The notes under the pieces were generated by a model, which had not been told where the DNA came from, made no database searches, and saw only the letters and a list, made by a program, of their open reading frames with translations. Shown one piece after another: positions 25,440 to 35,868 of a stretch of 64,000 bases of DNA (its first letter is position 1; the number at the start of each line of letters is the position of its first letter). This stretch comes from Protula sp. h YS-2021 (lineage: Eukaryota; Annelida; Polychaeta; Sabellida; Serpulidae): the NCBI GenBank assembly GCA_949752745.1, contig OX457025.1, positions 96,599,804 through 96,663,803 on the forward strand. The letters run 5' to 3'. The translations under genes were made by a program, and so were the position numbers.

Positions 25440-26462
25440 AATCCTCGCAGCGATCACAGGCGTCGAAGTTTAGTTGTCAATGCTTTTCCTTCGCTCACTG
25501 AATAAATAGAATGCAGCAGCTCGTCAGCGTAGAAGCTGTTCATCACTGAGTCAAACAGACCGAAAATCTTCTGCAATTCGCTTAAGTGCGTAGTTGCACA
25601 CACTTGGGCTCCACACATCACCGAACAGGTGAACTGTCAATTGGTAAGAATTGAGGGCTGCATCCGAATCATTGCTGTTCCACGAGAGGAATCGCAAAGT
25701 ATCTCTGTGTTTTGGTGGAACTTTAACTTGGTGAAACATCTCTTTGATGTCCACCATTCACGAAATCTCAGCAGTACAGCGATTAAGGTGTTCACCAGAT
25801 CCGGGCCTTGCAACACTTCTTTATTGAGGGAAGTGTTTTGGAATGACGCTGCATAGTCAAACAGAACTCTTATCTTCTCTGGCTTTTTAGGATTGAATAC
25901 GGGATGATGCGGTATATACCAAGTTCGACCCGGAGTTGTCGACTCGCCTTTCTCAACCTTTTCAGCATACCCCTTCTGCAGCAAATTGTGGATGCCTGCA
26001 ATGTACTTAGTATACATCACAACATCTTTCCTCAAGCGCGGGCCTAGATATCCAAGGCGTTTTTCTGCAACAATTCGATTGTCAGGTAAATTTGATTTGT
26101 AATGCTTGAATGGTATGTCAAGTTGATAGTGATTATTTTCAATGGATACTGAAGTATCGCACATCTTTTCACAACTCGCCTGTCGTCTAAAGATATTTCA
26201 TTGCATTCATCGTTTGTTCCAAAACTATCAACTTTCCAGAATTTCTTGACTGTGCTGTTCAACTCGCGATCGACATTTGCACAGCAATCAACATAAAAGC
26301 ACGCACCTGAGGATTCCTCTTGACTTCGTACAGGTCCGTTAACCGCCCAATCTCAAGTGGAACTAATCCGTTTGAATTGTCTTGCCCAACAGTGACACTT
26401 TCTGGTCTAAGGTCACCAACAAAATGTGTCAAATGTAAGGTTCTCTTGCTGTCGCATTTCAA
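25440..26462 (-). pseudogene. BEL/Pao reverse transcriptase and upstream linker, broken
   Basis: On the minus strand the pieces run FWKVDSFG at 26044-26262 (linker before RT), then at 25637-26164 TWYIPHHPVFNPKKPEKIRV, LFDYAASF and SLNKEVLQGPDLVN, all typical of the BEL/Pao RT fingers and palm. MVDIKEMFHQVKVPP and VHLFGDVWSPSVCNYAL follow at 25551-25757, and the catalytic-loop region FYADELL lies near 25530, where YxDD is expected. Several frameshifts. The 67-codon frame at 26259-26462 may be the protease-linker region. Confidence 0.75.
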
Positions 26463-26470
26463 GCAGTAAA

Positions 26471-26940
26471 TCCATTCTCAGACTCAAACCTCATTTCCTG
26501 CTTGTTTTCGAAAAGACTAACCCTTCAACCTCTCCCCACCTTCCTTTCTTCTATCTCTCTGCAGCTTTCTCCTCAACATGCTCTTCATTAGGCACATTTT
26601 TCATCTCAGCCGGCATGCATGCACAAGCACATCCACAGATCGAAATTCCACATTGCATTCAAGGCAGAGGACTGGTATGTTTGCCATCGTTCTAGTATCT
26701 TGTTCTATCTTCGTCTCTTTGATTCTTTCTCATGCTCTTCACGAGCACGTTTCATCTGCAGATATAAGTTCCGCTCCCGTACGTGCGCTAGCAAAGTTGT
26801 CTGTATGTGTCTCAAACAGTTTCATAGCTGGAAATTCTAAATTGTATTCAAGGCAGAGGACAGGTATATCATATACTGAGCTAGCTGCCATTGTTGCCGC
26901 ATCATTTGCTTGAACTGAAATGCTGAAATGTGTTCTCAAA
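26471..26940 (-). other. Possible BEL gag remnant
   Basis: Minus-strand frames here give a Lys/Arg/Glu-rich coiled-coil-like piece (KRAREEHEKESKRRR) next to LEYNLEFPAMKLF, in the position and style of BEL gag. Two related stretches (TTGCATTCAAGGCAGAGGAC near 26650 and TTGTATTCAAGGCAGAGGAC near 26840) repeat. The link to gag is weak and rests on position. Confidence 0.25.
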
Positions 26941-28510
26941 CGTCCTGGTTCACTTAGCGGCTTTGCAAAGCCGCTGGAATTTTCAGCGGCTTTGTAAAGC
27001 CGCTGGTTTTAGAGCTGGAAAATTTGACAATTCCGCTGAAATGATAAAGTAGAAAGAGCACAGGAAATATTTCTCTTACTGTGGCTGGAATTATAGAATT
27101 AGATCCTAGTTTAAAATTACAACCAAAGGATTTTCTTTTCAACATTTATTATTGATCGCAGTGCATAAACTTGACCAGTCAATTCATATCATTTTCTATT
27201 TGTAATTTATCATTAAATGTGAAATTAATTTTCATTTACAAAAATTTTCTAAAGCCACATAATATAAAATCGGTTCTTCCAAATCTGATTTTTTTTCTTA
27301 TCACTTTCTGCACGTCACCACAAAGTAATAGATCAAATTTCCGAAGAAAGTGATTTTGATGGTGTGTTTTTGCAACTAACTGCTTTGCTTCAATAATGTC
27401 ACTAATTAGCAGGTCGTATTCTTCTTTCGGTATCAAGTTACTTTTCGAACGATCTTGCAGTGAAGACCATCGTTTTATAAGTTCGTCAGTGAATCGTCTT
27501 TCGTTATCTGTATCCACTTTTCTTAATTTTGAAAATGTTCATTCATATCAATTTCTTATTTTTTTGTTACTTATTGTTTTTACTTATTTCATTTTCTGTC
27601 GATTAGGTAGATTTCATGCCTTTTTATAGAACAGCGCCCCGGAGTTATTTGATTCGCTGAAGTCATTATCCAATAAAAATTTGGCGTTTTTTGTTAATTC
27701 TCATAACTTGAAAGTGGTTGGGTAAGAAAATGCAATTACCATTACCCGGAGTTGAAAAGATATATTTACTCTGTCCGGAGTCGGAGATTCTTGGCAAAAC
27801 AAAAGCTAGTGAAATGATTGTTTCCTTAACAGAACAATAGGACCAAAGAACAGATCCATTCTTTGTGAAGAGTTTCTTTGCAAACTTACTGGAAACAACA
27901 AAATTGCGCTTGCCGTTTTTCGTGCTAAATCTAAAAATGTAATCGCCGATTTATACAAAAGATCAAATACTTATTTCACGTCAGGCAATTCAGTGTGCTT
28001 AAAACTTAGCTTCAATCTGTATTGTGGTAAAATTGCAATTGTGCTTTCTCTGATATCCTATGATTGTGAAATAAAGACAACCCTTTCTTTAATTGACTTT
28101 AAATTACATGTACTGTCTCTGAAAAGAATGAACAATTCAATACAATTACAAACATTTTCTAATATTGTCGAAATAACCATAAAATGGTGTGTGAATGACA
28201 TGTGTTAGTATGTGTGATCTATTAAAAGAATGAATAATTTCTCTCACACTTTGATTTATTATTAATCTTGGTGAAACGACCAAAAAATAGTGTATAAATA
28301 GCGTATTTCACAGACATATTCCTATGCCCTTTCTACTTTATCATTTCAGCGGAATTGTCAAATTTTCTAGCTCTAAAACCAGCGGCTTTACAAAGCCGCT
28401 GAAAATTCCAGCGGCTTTGCAAAGCCGCTAAGTGAACCAGCGTCTTTACAAAGCCGCTGAAAATTTCAGCGGCTTTGTAAAGTCGCTGATTTGACAGATC
28501 CGCTGTCACA
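26941..28510. mobile_element. Ginger-like DNA transposon derivative with palindromic TIRs
   Basis: The left arm 26941-27060 and right arm 28327-28446 are inverted copies about 117 bp long, nearly identical. The right arm extends about 60 bp further outward and ends TGTGACAGCGG when read inwards; the left arm seems to have lost that tip. Each arm contains the perfect 20-bp palindrome AGCGGCTTTGCAAAGCCGCT (26956-26975 and 28410-28429) and near copies of it. The TGT...ACA end and the encoded fragment point to the Ginger2/KRBA2 group. I could not confirm a 4-bp target duplication. Confidence 0.6.
27236..27517 (-). pseudogene. KRBA2/Ginger-type N-terminal domain fragment
   Basis: A 93-codon frame with RRFTDELIKRWSSLQ near the start and LLCGDVQKVIRKK near the end. 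The pattern matches the conserved region that precedes the integrase in Ginger-type transposases and in KRBA2-like host genes (family knowledge). The integrase core itself is absent from this 1.5-kb element, so this is an internally deleted copy. The frame runs past LCGFRKFL without domain content. Confidence 0.5.
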
Positions 28511-28597
28511 TATATATATACATACATAGACTGACCAGCGTCATTTCGTAAGAGAGGGTGTCCCTTAGAATAGCCGGAAGCTTTAGCAGTTGGCTCT

Positions 28598-28944
28598 TTA
28601 CCAACACGTCGGATTCCCACAATGGCATTGGTGTCTGTAGAGCTGTTGCATGGTGAATTGCCTTCCTGCACAATTGAAGGGGTGGAAGTTGTAATATGTC
28701 ATGCTTTTGAGTATCGCGCCACACCACCAGCAGTCTGTGCACTCCGGCCTAGGCAACGTCGCTGCAAACTTGTACCACAGAAGGCCGCCACAGGTCTTAC
28801 AGCAGAATCGATGCAGTGCGTTGTGGTCTAAGGGACAGTTGTGAGGCTGCCCCGCATATTCTATCCACACCTAGCACTTGTAACACTCTGTTGTTACTGG
28901 ACGGCCGTTCCTCAGCACTGTGATTTTCTTGTCACTTGAAGCCA
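28598..28944 (-). pseudogene. Cys-rich putative zinc-binding protein, one stop
   Basis: An ATG at 28944 opens MASSDKKITVLRNG. After a TAG near 28872 the frame continues for about 90 codons to a TAA at 28598-28600. The second part has many paired cysteines (CCKTCGG, CTDCWWCG, CHCGNPTCW), which suggests two or three zinc knuckles. A TATA box lies 44 bp upstream, so this was a transcribed gene divergent from the RING-like gene. Function unknown; a small zinc-binding regulator is a guess. Confidence 0.5.
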
Positions 28945-28987
28945 TTTGCTGGCTGTATTGGAATGTTGTGACTGGCTCTTGACCTCC

Positions 28988-28995
28988 TATTTATA
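28988..28995 (-). promoter_or_regulatory. TATA box of the Cys-rich gene
   Basis: TATAAATA on the minus strand, 44 bp before the ATG at 28944. It is the mirror image of the TATA box at 29400, so the 490 bp between forms a divergent promoter region. Confidence 0.5.
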
Positions 28996-28998
28996 CGC

Positions 28999-29399
28999 CA
29001 TCCTCAAGGTTTCTCCTGCTTTTCTGGGGGAAGGGGGGGCAGGTCCGACCATCCCGATATACTATCCTATAATATGCATACACTGAACAATTTGGCTAGA
29101 TTTTGCTCTCCTGGCGAGGAAGGGGGGAGTCGGAAATCAAAAATGTTCAGAATCGTCTAAACCGGATAAATATGCAAAAATCTAAGAATGAATCCGTGGA
29201 TGGGGGGCACGACCTATCCGACATACTATCCTCTAATATGTATACCTTGATTAATTTGGCAAACTTTTGGTCTCCTGGGGGCGAGGGATCTGACATACTA
29301 TCCATAAGTATACTTAGGTATGTGTGGCAACCTTTTCCTCTTCTGGGGGGGGGGGGGGGTGTCCAACATACTCTTTTCTCATGACCTAATTTCCCAAGC
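28999..29399. repeat. Divergent intergenic region with repeated modules
   Basis: Three related modules carry CGACATACTATCC or CTGACATACTATCC followed by TAATATG and a G-rich run such as TCTCCTGGGGG (about 29050, 29218 and 29290), with a poly(G) run at 29346-29358. A second motif, CAGAATCGTCTAAACCGG followed by AAATATGCAAAAATC (29142-29183), recurs at 38376-38545. These may be shared promoter or packaging elements of the Polinton. Confidence 0.45.
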
Positions 29400-29407
29400 T
29401 ATATAAG
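29400..29407 (+). promoter_or_regulatory. TATA box of the RING-like gene
   Basis: TATATAAG, 28 bp before the ATG at 29435, in a CTTCCCTCCC context. Confidence 0.5.
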
Positions 29408-29434
29408 TCTTCCCTCCCTTCAACACTCGCCAAA

Positions 29435-30176
29435 ATGGAATGTTACTTCGCACTTGACGAAGCGCTAACCCTTCGAGAAATTTTAGAATTGCAATTTCGG
29501 TCACCGACTGATAGACAGTACAAGATGTACTTCTTCCAACTAGTGCCAGATCCCGCGCTCTGTCTACCAGTCTTTTTCAACCAAATTTTTAACGGCAGGA
29601 AAAAGGTTACAGAACATTGAACAAGGGCAGTTCCTGGAAGCCTTCCTGAGAAACACCATTCTGGGTGAGGGCGTACCATCAAGGCACGAAGAGGACGAAT
29701 ATCCTGCCTGGGCAGAATATTTTCTCCGACAAGAAGTCGACCTTTGCGTCGGTTGCGGCTGTTTGATAGGGGGTGATAAAGTTATGACTGCGGCGTGCGG
29801 ACATCAGACGCGCCTTTACTGCGCAGGAATTCACACCTATCAAACAGCCCTGCGCCATGAATACGGACTGCGGTGCATGACCTGTGGTGTGAGGACAGCT
29901 CACGTTCTCTTCAACGGAAAGCAGATGCCCGAGTCGTTCCTGACGCCCTGGCGTTCTTCTGAAGCAGCTGCAGCTTACAGTGAGGAGCTTTGTCTCCTGG
30001 CTGCCATTTTCAGGGCGGCCACCACATATTTCGAAAGGACGCTAGTCGTGTTTGTGTGTGTCTGTGTGCGCACGTGCGTAAGCTTGTGTGGAAAAAATAG
30101 AGATCCAACGATCATCCCAAACCAACCTTTTTCAAATCGGGAGCGCACTCGGTCGTCTCTACAAATAGCCATCTGA
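29435..30176 (+). pseudogene. RING-like zinc-finger protein, one frameshift
   Basis: The first frame (29435-29620) begins MECYFALDEALTLREI. Around 29598 (GGAAAAAGG) coding moves to the next frame, in step with a one-base indel in the A run. That frame then gives DLCVGCGCL, AACGHQTRLYCAGIHTY and RCMTCG, the spacing of a RING-type cross-brace (C-x2-C, CxH, C, H, C-x2-C). RING proteins commonly act as E3 ubiquitin ligases, but nothing here shows the target. The C-terminal tail after about 30030 runs into a GT-rich stretch and may be read-through. It is transcribed away from the Cys-rich gene. Confidence 0.5.
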
Positions 30177-30480
30177 TCCAAAACTCCCATTCTGCTGATC
30201 TAGATCGCCCATGGACGTTCTAGAACACTAAAGTAATTCAGATATGTGATGCAGAACTCTCGTTTTCCCCCTACTCCTACTGCTACAGCACACATTATTC
30301 GAGGTCATGACCAGATTTTCTCGAAGAAGTTGGGGAAAGTAGCCCTCTAACCATATGACGACAAGCGATACGTGCTGAATGATGGCTATTCAACATTGGA
30401 TCATGAACATTACCAGACGACACTATAAAGGGGGAGGCTCTCCAACGAGTTATTTGAGGTGTGGATACTGAAGCGTTAAT
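30177..30480. other. Intergenic with TATA box
   Basis: No gene. CACTATAAAGGGGG at about 30420-30433 is a good TATA box for the PC4-like gene, whose first ATG is near 30481. Confidence 0.4.
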
Positions 30481-30840
30481 ATGGAAATTTGAAGTCGTAA
30501 GAGATCTGCAACTGATATAGATACTCTTGCTGATACAATCAGGGACTTAAAAGTCAGAAATCCCACCGCCACCACCACAAAGAAATTGAAAGTGGAGACG
30601 CCGCCACTACCACCATAATCGTGGGAGAGAATGCTTTCTCTGGGAAATGGAAAGTACATTAAAATTATGAAACAAAGCAATGAAGGAGTGGTGAGCATTC
30701 GAAAGTACCTCAGAGATGAGGGGTATGGAAGAAACCGTCCTACGAAAAAGTATTTTGGTGGCAGTACCTGATTGGAAAATGTTGCAGAGGCAGTTGAAAG
30801 AAGTGGATAAAAGGCTTCGAAGACAAGAAGACAGCTCATA
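30481..30840 (+). pseudogene. PC4-like single-stranded DNA-binding protein, broken
   Basis: After an early TGA at the fourth codon, the frame reads a basic N terminus (SRKRSATDIDTL), a Pro/Thr linker, another stop, then LSLGNGKYIKIMKQ and VVSIRKYLRDEGYG. The latter match the beta-strand core of the PC4/p15 transcription coactivator fold. The last part continues one frame over (PDWKMLQRQLKEVDK), matching the C-terminal helix. So the gene carried at least two stops and one frameshift. PC4-like proteins bind single-stranded DNA and act in transcription and replication; such genes are known in some large DNA viruses and Polintons. Confidence 0.5.
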
Positions 30841-30870
30841 AAGTGACAATAGTGTTTACTTCACCGTGAA

Positions 30871-31770
30871 TGACATGAATGAAATTATTATAAATTCTGG
30901 CTATCGGTTTAAACCTGAAGTATGGAACGACTTTAAAAACATACCGTTGACAGTACCTGTGTTCAAACGCACACTTGAAAATAATGTTGAAGTGCTAGTG
31001 ATTGGACTTGATACACCAAACATGCGTGTCAGATTCTGAAAAAGTTTTTATACAGGATTATCCAGAGTATTATAATGAAATTATGCCAGATACTCCATTT
31101 ACAGCATTAATTGACTTTGATATGAAGAAATGCTGTGCAGTCTTACGATTCGTAGAGGCCATACAGCATCCGCTCTTCAGTATCATCCATGCATAAAATG
31201 TTTCCGCAGACGGCTACCATAGCTCATAGTTGGTGCAACGATTGAACGAGATGGAATACTTTTTATCGTATTATGAACTTATTGCAGATCACTTCTTATA
31301 TTTTAGAAACACGTGTGATGACATTGTGCTAAGACATTTTGGAAAGTATATCATACTATCGCCTGAAGCGCTATCCGTGTTGATGGGTAATCTACAGGAG
31401 CTGAGGATACCTGGTTTTTCATACTCTCAGATGATTTAGAAATGCGTGTGACTGAGAAGTGTCTAGACATGTTTGTACAATTACATCAGTATGACGAGGT
31501 TACAGAGTGCTACGACTACAACACCCTGAACACGGTGGAATGATGCCCTCTGTTACAAGCATAGGATTGGCTAGAACCTGACGCTTGAATTCAAAGAGGA
31601 CTTGAAAGTGCAACTCATGAGAGGTACCAAGTCCATTGCGCTGACGCATCCCATGTGGGTTATGGTGATTTACATAGACATGCATGAACATGGATATGAA
31701 CCGAAACTGTCTGAACATGAAACTGTTAAAATAATAAAGTTTTGTAATGGATAGTGCTATGTGAGTTTTC
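30871..31770 (+). pseudogene. Unrecognised accessory gene(s), decayed
   Basis: Short open pieces follow one another in changing frames: MNDMNEIIINSGYRFKPEVW (30871 on), KVFIQDYPEYYNEIMPDTPF, VQRLNEMEYFLSYYELIADH (31230-31439) and LMRGTKSIALTHPMWVMV (about 31610). The lack of long frames but consistent plus-strand coding look suggests one or two dead genes between the PC4-like gene and the convergent poly(A) site. I do not recognise the family. Confidence 0.35.
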
Positions 31771-31971
31771 ACAGCATTTACAAGCGTGGGTATAATGTCT
31801 ACGATACAAATATTAATTCAGATTGTAATGAATGGCATTCGTTTATCAATGTATTGAATGTTATGTGTTTGTAAAAAATATGTGTTGAAAAAAGTTAAAT
31901 GTCAAATCATTGTTGAGTTGGAATAAAAAACGAAAGTTTTTGCTGAAATCTAAATGCATTTTTTGTTACAC

Positions 31972-32013
31972 AATAAAAACAAAGTTGTATAAAACTGTCT
32001 TATTTTATTTATT
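31972..32013. terminator. Convergent poly(A) signals
   Basis: AATAAA at 31972-31977 serves the plus-strand genes. TTTATT at 32004-32009 and 32008-32013 reads AATAAA on the minus strand, downstream of the protease stop at 32107. The two transcription blocks meet here. Confidence 0.5.
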
Positions 32014-32106
32014 TATAATAAATGAGATTGACAATTACTAAAAAATCAGCTTAACTAATACAACTTATACACAAACAACATCAATAATGTCTATATACAA
32101 ACAACG

Positions 32107-32542
32107 TTAATAAAATAATGGTTTAGAATGTCTATATACAAAATCCTTTACCACAAGATCACTATCACTTCTTCTCAATACATCAATGATTTCAATAGGA
32201 CTATGTCCTCGAGCTCTTTGAATAATATAATAAACAAAATAAAATCCGCATGTAAATGGTAACGGTGTTTGTAATGGAACTAAATTAAAAATGAAATTAA
32301 ACTCTAAAAACTTATTCAAAGACTATCTGTAGGTAAAAGTCCAAAGAGTCAAAATATTTTGCAGGGTCTTTGTCAAAATACACTGCCACCCAATGCTCTT
32401 CTGGTTCATCATGATCATCTGTATTGATGACATAGGCACCGCGTTGTAAAGATGGTAACTGGTCCATGGCAAACACGCCTTGAAACAAGTCTTTTGTCAT
32501 TCTATCATTGGATAGTATGCTCTCTCTCTGCTTCGTGTTCAT
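32107..32542 (-). pseudogene. PRO: Adenovirus-type cysteine protease (Polinton PRO), frameshifted
   Basis: The ATG at 32540-32542 overlaps the TGA of the major capsid gene. The first frame reads DLFQGVFAMDQLP, NTDDHDEPEEHWVAVYFD with the catalytic-type His, and YFDSLD with the acidic residue. After a frameshift near 32315 the second frame gives PFTCGFYFVYYI, which holds the nucleophile Cys, and ends at 32107. The family (Ulp1/adenain-like) processes capsid proteins during virion maturation. The layout matches Polinton PRO; the gene is broken once in the middle. Confidence 0.75.
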
Positions 32543-33760
32543 GACTTGAAGCCGAATTGAATGCTGCAATTTGTACTTATTTCAATGATGTTGTCAAATT
32601 CAGCATAGACTATAACATTGACTTTATTTTGCAAGACACCGGCAAAATTCATCTCTAGCAGAAAAATTCTCATGTTCAATGAGTGGATAGTGATCATCTC
32701 CATCACAATCAGGTGTTAGGTCAAATGCAAATAATGTGTAACCTCTAGGCCCGTTTATGAGGGAACTTTTTTCATCATTCAATCTATCAAACGATTTGCA
32801 AAGAGTTGTAAAAGCATCAAGATATTTCCCAACATTAATGTTAAGCTTGAGAGATTTGGATAGGATTGTTTCACAATCAGTGTAAAGTTGTATGTAGTTC
32901 AGACAAAAATGTTCGGAATTGTATGGATTTTTCAACACTGTTCCGGCAAAGGATTCATTATGAGTCATTTCAATTACTCTACGTTTGGTAATTGACCCAA
33001 AATGGATGTTATCTTTCACAAAAGATTGAAATCCAGTGAAAGTGGCTAAAATTTTACATTTTATTTCTATTGCTAGGAAACTTTGCAGGAGTTTTCATCA
33101 TTGCATCAGTATGTCCTAACTGAATACCTTGACTTTCAGCTCTACCTTAAAGGCATTATTTACAGCCATTAATACATATTCATCTTTTTGTCTATGTAAA
33201 CGCCATTTCATACAGATGCCATTGTGAAGATAACGATTCTGCTCAAACAAATCTACTCTTATGGCACCTGTAAGCATAAACTCACGGCTTAGACGCGCAT
33301 ACAAATAACGATTATATAAAGCATCATTTCCTGCTTCAGGTATTTCACAACCTTCATTATTTACATGAAAACCTGTTATATACTTTTCGTGATTGGGTCT
33401 TTTCATCTCATGAGCATTCATTGACCCAGCAGTATCTTTAAAGATGAGACGCATAGAGGGCTCAGGATTAAGTCTTTCTTCCGAATCATGAATGAGGTGA
33501 GAAATGATGCTGGTATAACCATGGGTATTTTTACTATGTGAAATCAATCGATCATTCAGAAATAATTCACTATTGGACCATAACCCATTAACCAACCCAT
33601 TGATGGATGTTACGCTATCATCTGCAACACAAACTGTTCCATCACGTTTTATAATGCTACATACAACATGAAGTCTACTGTTCTTTAAATATAAATATTC
33701 TTCTGTACTAGCAGGAATATAATATTCAATTGGAGCATCTTTTGATGTTGCTCGTTTCAC
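32539..33760 (-). pseudogene. MCP: Major capsid protein, double jelly roll (Polinton MCP), broken
   Basis: The 214-codon frame at 33116-33760 starts with PIEYYIPASTEEYLYL and carries the first jelly-roll landmarks (GLWSNSELFLNDRLIS, TGAIRVDLFEQNRYL). After stops near 33020-33116 it continues at 32624-33019 (SFAGTVLKNPYNSEHFCLNY, RGYTLFAFDLTPD), then shifts frame once more and ends VIVYAEFDNIIEI before TGA at 32539. This is the F54H12.2-like protein recognised as the Polinton major capsid (established knowledge). It has lost integrity at two places. Confidence 0.75.
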
Positions 33761-33772
33761 TTTCTATCACCT

Positions 33773-33973
33773 TCAAACAACTTTCGTTGGTGTATTTGGT
33801 TTATCAAAGGCACCAACAACTTCTTGAGCTACTCTGCCCGTAACATCTTAAACCACATCATTTGCAGCTTCTTTAAGATGTGGTGCAACGATTTTAGCCC
33901 CTGCCTTAAGCAGTGGAAGAGCTTTGAGAGCCACTGATCTCAGTATTGAACCAATACCATCTCCATATTGCAT
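33773..33973 (-). pseudogene. Short Gly/Ala-rich virion protein, one stop
   Basis: An ATG at 33973 opens MQYGDGIGSILRSVALKALP. The frame passes an in-frame TAA after KEAANDVV, then continues to TGA at 33773. The amphipathic Ala/Leu-rich stretch between minor and major capsid genes recalls the small membrane-active or core proteins often found there in Polintons. I cannot assign a precise function. Confidence 0.45.
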
Positions 33974-34018
33974 TCGCGCTCCTTTAAATCCTGTTCAATC
34001 TCCACCACATATATGGCT

Positions 34019-34767
34019 TCATAATGTTTTTGGTCGAAAATGAAACTTACAGATCACTTTCCCAGTCTGAAATAATATATTTTCAACTGTATCATCCTTA
34101 TTATTGATTTCAATAACATCAAATTTGGATGTATTTAGAAGGTTATAATGAGGTTCTCCTTAAGTTTTCATAATAATGCTTCCATCATGTCCATGTATTC
34201 TGACAGATCGTAGCAAAGGCACATAATAATCTCCTACAAACTGTGGTTCACTAATACTGCAGTACACACTGTTTAATATCAAGCATGTACGGCGCCTCAC
34301 TTTGATTAACGTAAACTGCACGTGGTCTAAATCCTAGCGATTCTCCTAATCCCGTCGAAAATGATAAGGCATACTTATCTTTAAACACCAGAGAGACTTT
34401 CCTTGTAATTTTATTATAGTTTAATTTCACTGGGGGCACATTTGATTCATCAGTGCTGAAGGCATCTTTAAAGGCTTCATTTATCGCTTGAATGATTTCA
34501 CTAGGGTGTTTGTAATAGCCATGAGGAATATAGACTGTTTTGTAGACACCATCAGATTTATAATCCGTATATCACTTAATAGTCTAAGTTGGACCTTATC
34601 TTAGACCATGTATGTGGATATTGAATTTCAGTCAGGGCTACTTCATAGTTTGCTTTCAGATATATGGTTCGAGGCATACACATTTGATAGGATGAAGCCT
34701 TGTTGTTGGGATAATAGTTCAAACCGGCATTGCTATGTAAGGTGATGTGGAAACTTGTCGACTCCAT
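34019..34767 (-). pseudogene. Minor capsid (penton-type, single jelly roll), broken
   Basis: The frame at 34576-34767 begins MESTSFHITLHSN and carries LNYYPNNKASSYQMCMP and VALTEIQYPHTW, the recognisable start of Polinton minor capsid proteins. It continues past a stop into 34251-34439 (VKLNYNKITRKVSLVF, GLGESLGFRP) and on to VGDYYVPLLRSVRIHG and GKVICKFHFRP before TGA at 34019. At least two stops interrupt it. In the virion the protein forms the vertices (family knowledge). Confidence 0.7.
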
Positions 34768-34929
34768 TATAGCTAAATGGTATATGAACGTTGACGTCTA
34801 AGAGGTTCGTTGGATATAATGTGTCTTGAACAATCTGACCATCACAACTTCGACTTACACATCGTATTTTGGCCCTAATGGTTCTATCACCTCCTCCCTC
34901 TACACAAGAAAGCAGTAGTTTCAAGATAT

Positions 34930-35502
34930 TTAAAAATTTTCCCATTCTTGTTGTTGCTGCTGCTGCTCTTCACGCCACCTTAGTTCGTCCCGTATGTCGT
35001 CACGTGTAGAGTTTTTTACTAGCCTGTGAAATGTTTCTTGAATAAAGAACTTCCATCATGTGGTATTTCACGTTCTTTTCTCCTTGTAGAAACCAATGCT
35101 TCTTTAAGCAAATATATAATATTGGAATTCGTGACGACATCACCCCTTTTTAATACAAGTTCAGTTTTATCTGTCAAGCGTGAACCATATTTATTTAGTT
35201 GTGACATGACTTTGTTAACTTTTGCATGGTATAAAGGTTGAAAATGGGATAACATGTTTGCTCTAGTAGCATTCACAGCAGCAGTCTTTGCTTCTTTTTC
35301 AACTTTCTCAGGCTGACGTTGAGGTGGCATTCATAAATAGCGTCCAACCAGCTGTGTCATTTCAGTTACCTGTTCACGAATTTCTTTTCCCACGTAAAGG
35401 TTTATTCACTTTTCCCTTGATTCTACCATGGTTTCGCTTCTTTTCTAACAACATTTTATATTCGTATTCAGGAATGAGTATCATTTTCAAAGTATGTTTC
35501 AT
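34930..35502 (-). pseudogene. Small basic Polinton protein with Q-rich tail, broken
   Basis: From an ATG near 35502 the frame gives KMILIPEYEYKMLLEKK, passes a frame change and a stop, and opens again as MPPQRQPEKVEKEAKTA (35019-35330). This part has a helical Lys-rich region with SQLNKYGSRL and VVTNSNIIYLLKEAL. After another shift it ends in RWREEQQQQQ and EWENF before TAA at 34930. The position between ATPase and minor capsid and the KMxLIPE start are typical of a conserved Polinton protein of unknown role. Confidence 0.5.
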
Positions 35503-35534
35503 TATAACAGTAACTGAGCTAACAAGGGTAATGC

Positions 35535-35831
35535 AAATTTAGAAAGAGCTCCAATTAATCCTCCTTTCTGATTAACCTTTCTATCTGTGTCTGTAGGCTA
35601 TGACGCTCACGCTTGAATTCTTAAACCTTTTTGAGCTTGAGGGCAAATGTCCTCGCAATACATTAAAGCAAATTTCAAACAAGCTAGTTAATTCCTCTTG
35701 GTAGTTTGCTGTAGCAAGGATTTACGTCGTTTAGGTCCACTGCGAGCAAGCATGCGAAGAAAAGCATGTTTAGCTCGAATACGTTTAGACACCTTGGCCG
35801 GGAATGGTCAAGTGACTTGGTTCTTGTTCAT
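35535..35831 (-). pseudogene. Small Polinton protein (KR-rich helix), broken
   Basis: From ATG 35829-35831 it reads MNKNQVT, then a stop, then VSKRIRAKHAFLRMLARSGP and KRRKSLLQQ, with later traces of NQKGGLIGALSKFALPLLAQ near 35540. Short proteins with this order (basic helix, then a Gly-containing hydrophobic end) are common in Polinton capsid blocks. Multiple stops and shifts. Function unknown. Confidence 0.4.
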
Positions 35832-35868
35832 ATTTTACTTTATCAACATACACATAATGTGTATCTTT

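Larger units (their letters stand above)
16801..26470 (-). mobile_element. BEL/Pao retrotransposon remains in a tandem array
   Basis: All coding pieces lie on the minus strand. From right to left they give the peptidase-RT linker and RT (25440-26470), then four head-to-tail units, each with the RT-RNase H connection, RNase H, integrase zinc-binding region and part of the integrase core. Units 1 and 2 (16801-19175 and 19176-21550) are almost identical; units 3 and 4 (about 21551-23409 and 23410-25440) differ by deletions and substitutions. I cannot identify full LTRs. Each unit ends in the same non-coding segment of about 250 bp, which includes GACGGGATATATATATG. Confidence 0.8.
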
